Positions 61,490-64,000 of a DNA stretch of 64,000 nt are shown here, piece by piece; position 1 is the stretch's first letter; the number at the start of each line of letters is the position of its first letter. Position numbers and translations under genes: made by a program. The stretch is from CAIWHR01 sp963726775 (GTDB taxonomy: Bacteria; Pseudomonadota; Gammaproteobacteria; Burkholderiales; Casimicrobiaceae): contig CAVSDL010000009.1 in NCBI GenBank assembly GCA_963726775.1, forward strand, positions 372,001 through 436,000. The letters run 5' to 3'. Under the pieces are notes generated by a model. It ran no database searches and was not told the origin of the DNA. It saw only the letters and a list, made by a program, of their open reading frames with translations.

Positions 61490-62998
61490 ATGCTCTGCGC
61501 CTGCCTGCTGCTGCCTTCGCTCCCGCTCGACGTCTTCGCGCGGGCGCTGGCGCCCGCTGACGCCGCGCAGCCGTTTGCAGTGGCGACAGGCGGGCACTAT
61601 CCGCGCATCGTCATCGCCAATGCCGTAGCGCGCGACGCGGGCGTCGCCGCGGGACAGCTCGTCTCCGCGTCGCTCGCGTTCGCCCCCGGTCTCGTGCTGC
61701 GCGACCGCGACCGGCAGGCCGAAGCCGCGGCGATCGCAGCGGTCGCGACGTGGGTCATGCAGTTCACGCCGACGGTGTCCCTCGCGCCGCCCGATGCCGT
61801 GCTCGCGGAAATCGGCGGCAGCCTGCGGCTCTTCGACGGCCTGCCACGGCTGACGGCGCGGCTCGCGGGCGGCGCGCGCGACCTCGGCTACGCGGCGCGA
61901 CTTGCGCTTGCGCCGACCCCTACGGCGGCGCTGCTGCTCGCACGCGCGGACCGCTGCGCAGCAGTACCGGACGCGGCGGCGCTGGGCGAGGCGCTCTCAC
62001 CCCTGCCGCTCGCGCACCTCGATGTCGCGCCGGACATCGTCGCGACGCTCGCCGCCGCCGGCGTCGTGACGTTCGGGCAGGCCTGCGCACTGCCGCGCGC
62101 CGCGCTGGCGCGACGCACCGGAACTGCGTTCGTCGCGACACTCGACCGCGCGCGCGGTCTGATCGCCGACCCGCGAATGCCGTTTGTGCCGCCGCCGCGC
62201 TACGCGGGAAGACTCGAATTGCCGGCGCCGGTCGCGAACATCGAGGCGCTCGCCTTCGCGGTGAATCGGCTGGTCCACGAATTGGCGGGATGGCTCACCG
62301 GTCATGGGCAGGGCGTCATCGAAATGTCGTTAGTGCTCGCGCACGAGCGCTACATGGGAGTGAAGACCGGCGTGCCCGCCACGACGGTGCGCATCAAGCT
62401 GGCCGCGCCGGCGCGCGAGCCTGCGCATCTCATCACGGTGCTGCGCGAACGGCTCGCGCGCGTCGCGCTTCCGGCGCCGGTCGAGGCGATCACGTTGGCA
62501 AGTGAAATCACCGCCCCGCTCGCGGGCCGCAATCTCGGCCTGCTCCCCGGCGACGATGCTCCCGCGACCGTGCCGCTGCTCGATCTATTGCGCGCGCGCC
62601 TGGGGGAGGACGCCGTCACGCTCGTCGCGCTGCGTGCCGAGCACCGGCCGGAGCGTGCATGGCACGAAAGCGAAAGCAGGGTCAGACTCGATTTTTCGCG
62701 AAGCTTCGCGAAAGCAAACGACGGCGCGAGAAAAATCGAGTCTGATCCCATTTCCCCGCGCCCCGTGTGGCTGCTCGCGGAGCCGGAGCCGCTCGGGCAT
62801 CTCATCGAAGCGCGGCCGTGGGTGCTGAAGGACGGGCCGGAGCGGATCGAATCGGGCTGGTGGGATGGCGCCGACGTGCGCCGCGATTACTTCGTCGCCG
62901 AGAGCCCGCACGGTGAGACGGCGTGGATCTATCGCGACGGGCGCGACGGCTTTGGCCCGGGCGAAGGGGAATGGTTCCTGCACGGAATTTTTGCCTGA
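61490..62998 (+). CDS. imuB: ImuB, Y-family polymerase-like protein, with an in-frame repeat insertion
   Basis: A 502-aa DNA polymerase Y-family relative: MLCACLLLPSLPLDVFARAL at the N-terminus (the catalytic acidic residue of Y-family enzymes is absent, as usual for ImuB), GGSLRLFDGLPRLTARLAGG in the palm, LARRTGTAFVATLDRARGLI in the thumb region, and a C-terminal ImuB part with PRPVWLLAEPEPLGHLIEAR. It acts as a hub joining ImuA, the beta clamp and DnaE2. Residues 395-422 (ESRVRLDF to SDPIS) are encoded by palindromic repeat copy 5, between RPERAWHE and PRPVWLL, and the reading frame survives. No dnaE2 follows within the window. Confidence 0.93.
   Translation: MLCACLLLPSLPLDVFARALAPADAAQPFAVATGGHYPRIVIANAVARDAGVAAGQLVSASLAFAPGLVLRDRDRQAEAAAIAAVATWVMQFTPTVSLAPPDAVLAEIGGSLRLFDGLPRLTARLAGGARDLGYAARLALAPTPTAALLLARADRCAAVPDAAALGEALSPLPLAHLDVAPDIVATLAAAGVVTFGQACALPRAALARRTGTAFVATLDRARGLIADPRMPFVPPPRYAGRLELPAPVANIEALAFAVNRLVHELAGWLTGHGQGVIEMSLVLAHERYMGVKTGVPATTVRIKLAAPAREPAHLITVLRERLARVALPAPVEAITLASEITAPLAGRNLGLLPGDDAPATVPLLDLLRARLGEDAVTLVALRAEHRPERAWHESESRVRLDFSRSFAKANDGARKIESDPISPRPVWLLAEPEPLGHLIEARPWVLKDGPERIESGWWDGADVRRDYFVAESPHGETAWIYRDGRDGFGPGEGEWFLHGIFA
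62673..62754. repeat. Palindromic repeat (GGGTCAGACTCGA family), copy 5, inside imuB
   Basis: Arms CAGGGTCAGACTCGATTTTT and AAAAATCGAGTCTGATCCC, with a second inner hairpin TTCGCGAAGCTTCGCGAA. It is read through in the frame of imuB without a stop, contributing 28 residues. Confidence 0.9.
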
Positions 62999-63193
62999 GA
63001 CAAAACCCGCGAAATCACGGAACGCCAATGCACCCCTGCCTGCGATTCGCTTACGCCGATCGCCCTTCGGCGGAGACACCGCGAACAATCGCCCGATTTC
63101 TCGAAATTCTCCGACACAAACTCCGGCGCCTGCGGCCGCAAGTGAACACGATGTAGGCAACGGATTGACCCGCAAACTTGATCCGGCTCGGAC

Positions 63194-63212
63194 TGTCGAC
63201 CGGCTTTACAGT
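63194..63212 (+). promoter_or_regulatory. Candidate enhancer (UAS) of the PEP-CTERM regulon, copy C
   Basis: TGTCGA-CCGGCTT-TACAGT, starting 79 bp upstream of the sigma-54 element at 63273. It is the most symmetric copy: GACTGT and ACAGTC form a six-base dyad around it (63191-63213). Confidence 0.62.
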
Positions 63213-63272
63213 CATATGGCAAGAACAACGAAAAACCGTTTTATGCAATTGATTTAAATCAATAATATTTTC

Positions 63273-63288
63273 AGGCATGACGTTTGCT
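63273..63288 (+). promoter_or_regulatory. Sigma-54 (-24/-12) promoter of the PEP-CTERM gene at 63341
   Basis: AGGCATGACGTTTGCT has exact GG-to-GC spacing and a perfect TTGCT -12 box; the -24 box is AGGCATG against TGGCACG. The predicted start is near 63299, about 42 bases before the gene. Confidence 0.72.
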
Positions 63289-63340
63289 TTTATGACATTG
63301 TGCTGAGGAGATAACGATTTCTCCGAAAGGAGCCCAAACC

Positions 63341-64000
63341 ATGACGCTACGCCATACGATGGAAAAAGCGCTGTTTGCCGGCCTCGCTGCCGTGCTGGTC
63401 GGTTTCGGCCCGCAGGCGGCGGCCAATATCAACTTCGGCCTTGAACGCGAGCCGGCGATCGACGTGCCGATTGGCGAAAGCGAAATCAATTGGGATGTCT
63501 CACCGTTTGCGCCCAACGGCTACGACGCGCCGCGCCAGGTCATCGACGCGTCGAGTGGCGGCAGCCAGGCCGACGTGGCCGATTCGGCGGGCACACACCA
63601 TGCCGCCTTCGTTGTCGATGTCGGTGTCGGTATCGGCCAGATCAATAGCCCGGTGTTTGGCGACGCTTCATGGCAAGCCTGGTACAACGGCAGCATCAAA
63701 GGCGGCAGTGGCGCCTTTGTAAACATGGCCAGCAGCTTCGACACCGTTGCCGCCCCGGTCCGAATCAAGCGGTTCACACTGACCGGAGGAAGCGGCAAGA
63801 AAAATCATGGCGGGAGCTCCGGCGATGGCGGGAGTTCCGGAGATGACGAAGATAGCAATGATGGCGGAAGTTCCGGAGATGGCGGGAGTTCCGATACTAG
63901 CGACGACGACGGCGGCGGCAGCGGCAAAGACGTGCCGGAGCCGGGTTCGCTGGCACTGTTCGCGCTCGCGCTTGCCGCAATGGGCGTCATGGTCCGCCGC
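63341..64000 (+). CDS. PEP-CTERM sorting domain-containing secreted protein (3' end cut by window edge)
   Basis: 220 codons are visible with no stop before the window ends. GAAAGGAG precedes the ATG. The signal peptide is MEKALFAGLAAVLVGFGPQA after six leading residues, with cleavage near AAAN. The middle contains PIGESEINWDVSPF and VVDVGVGIGQINSPVFGDAS. Residues about 150-195 are a Gly/Ser/Asp repeat with GGSSGDGGSSGDDEDSNDGG, an acidic, flexible linker. The tail VPEPGSLALFALALAAMGVM followed by VRR is a PEP-CTERM signal; only a few residues are probably missing. The acidic repeat may bind calcium or keep the chain extended, which is speculative. Confidence 0.9.
   Translation, partial: MTLRHTMEKALFAGLAAVLVGFGPQAAANINFGLEREPAIDVPIGESEINWDVSPFAPNGYDAPRQVIDASSGGSQADVADSAGTHHAAFVVDVGVGIGQINSPVFGDASWQAWYNGSIKGGSGAFVNMASSFDTVAAPVRIKRFTLTGGSGKKNHGGSSGDGGSSGDDEDSNDGGSSGDGGSSDTSDDDGGGSGKDVPEPGSLALFALALAAMGVMVRR

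Larger units (their letters stand above)
62999..63340. other. Intergenic region between imuB and the last PEP-CTERM gene
   Basis: These 342 bases hold an AT-rich tract at about 63235-63270, the upstream element (63194) and the sigma-54 promoter (63273). Small frames at the left lack ribosome binding sites. The dnaE2 gene expected after imuB is not here. Confidence 0.6.

Overview
The window is GC-rich chromosomal DNA, most likely from a betaproteobacterium. The evidence is gene content: PEP-CTERM proteins, a phasin, a lexA/imuA/imuB damage cassette, rne divergent from rluC, a 400-aa TrpS next to scpA/scpB, and CysB. No rRNA, plasmid or phage core genes are visible. Coding density is high and most genes are housekeeping. 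Accessory patches lie at about 11-15 kb and 57-63 kb.

Layout. 0-5 kb: a periplasmic binding protein, an exosortase-associated acyltransferase with an adenylate-forming partner, and a PEP-CTERM protein. 5-11 kb: an envelope export locus with two FtsX-type permeases, a LolA-like periplasmic protein, a LolD-like ATPase and a DUF1302-like outer-membrane protein. 11-16 kb: a second PEP-CTERM protein, a TolA/TonB-like coiled-coil protein, a HigBA toxin-antitoxin pair bracketed by two copies of a palindromic repeat, a small secreted protein, and tRNA-Glu and tRNA-Ala. 16-34 kb: a YciK-like reductase, YgfX, NadE, a FemAB-like protein, acyl-CoA genes, rluB-scpB-scpA-trpS, a site-2 protease, a YciO-like protein, CysB, a Bcr/CflA pump, DUF192, a LuxR solo, a Rieske protein, a HAD phosphatase and RluC. 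34-45 kb: rne, a flavodoxin-like protein, LMW-PTP, uvrB, an MsbA-like exporter, MAPEG, DUF421, an aspartate aminotransferase, tRNA-Gly and tRNA-Cys. 45-57 kb: an NHL-propeller protein, a third PEP-CTERM protein, a cyclase/NB-ARC/TPR regulator, tRNA-Leu, a TonB-dependent receptor, a NarL-type two-component pair, a phasin and a zinc alcohol dehydrogenase. 57-64 kb: lexA, several small enzymes, imuA and imuB with three more repeat copies, and a fourth PEP-CTERM gene cut by the window edge.

Main result. The four PEP-CTERM genes are scattered over about 60 kb, yet each has a sigma-54 (-24/-12) promoter with exact GG/GC spacing. About 79-80 or 101-102 bp upstream of each promoter lies the same 19-bp element, TGTCGR-N7-TACRNY. 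The two distance classes differ by about two helical turns. This looks like the enhancer site of a single activator, and PrsR is the natural candidate. It would make these genes one dispersed regulon of exosortase-sorted surface proteins.

Second result. A palindromic repeat of 67-82 bp, with arms GGGTCAGACTCGA and TCGAGTCTGACCC, occurs five times. One copy lies in frame inside imuB and adds 28 residues. One supplies the stop codon of a glutathione transferase. One truncates a small gene. Two flank the HigBA cassette.
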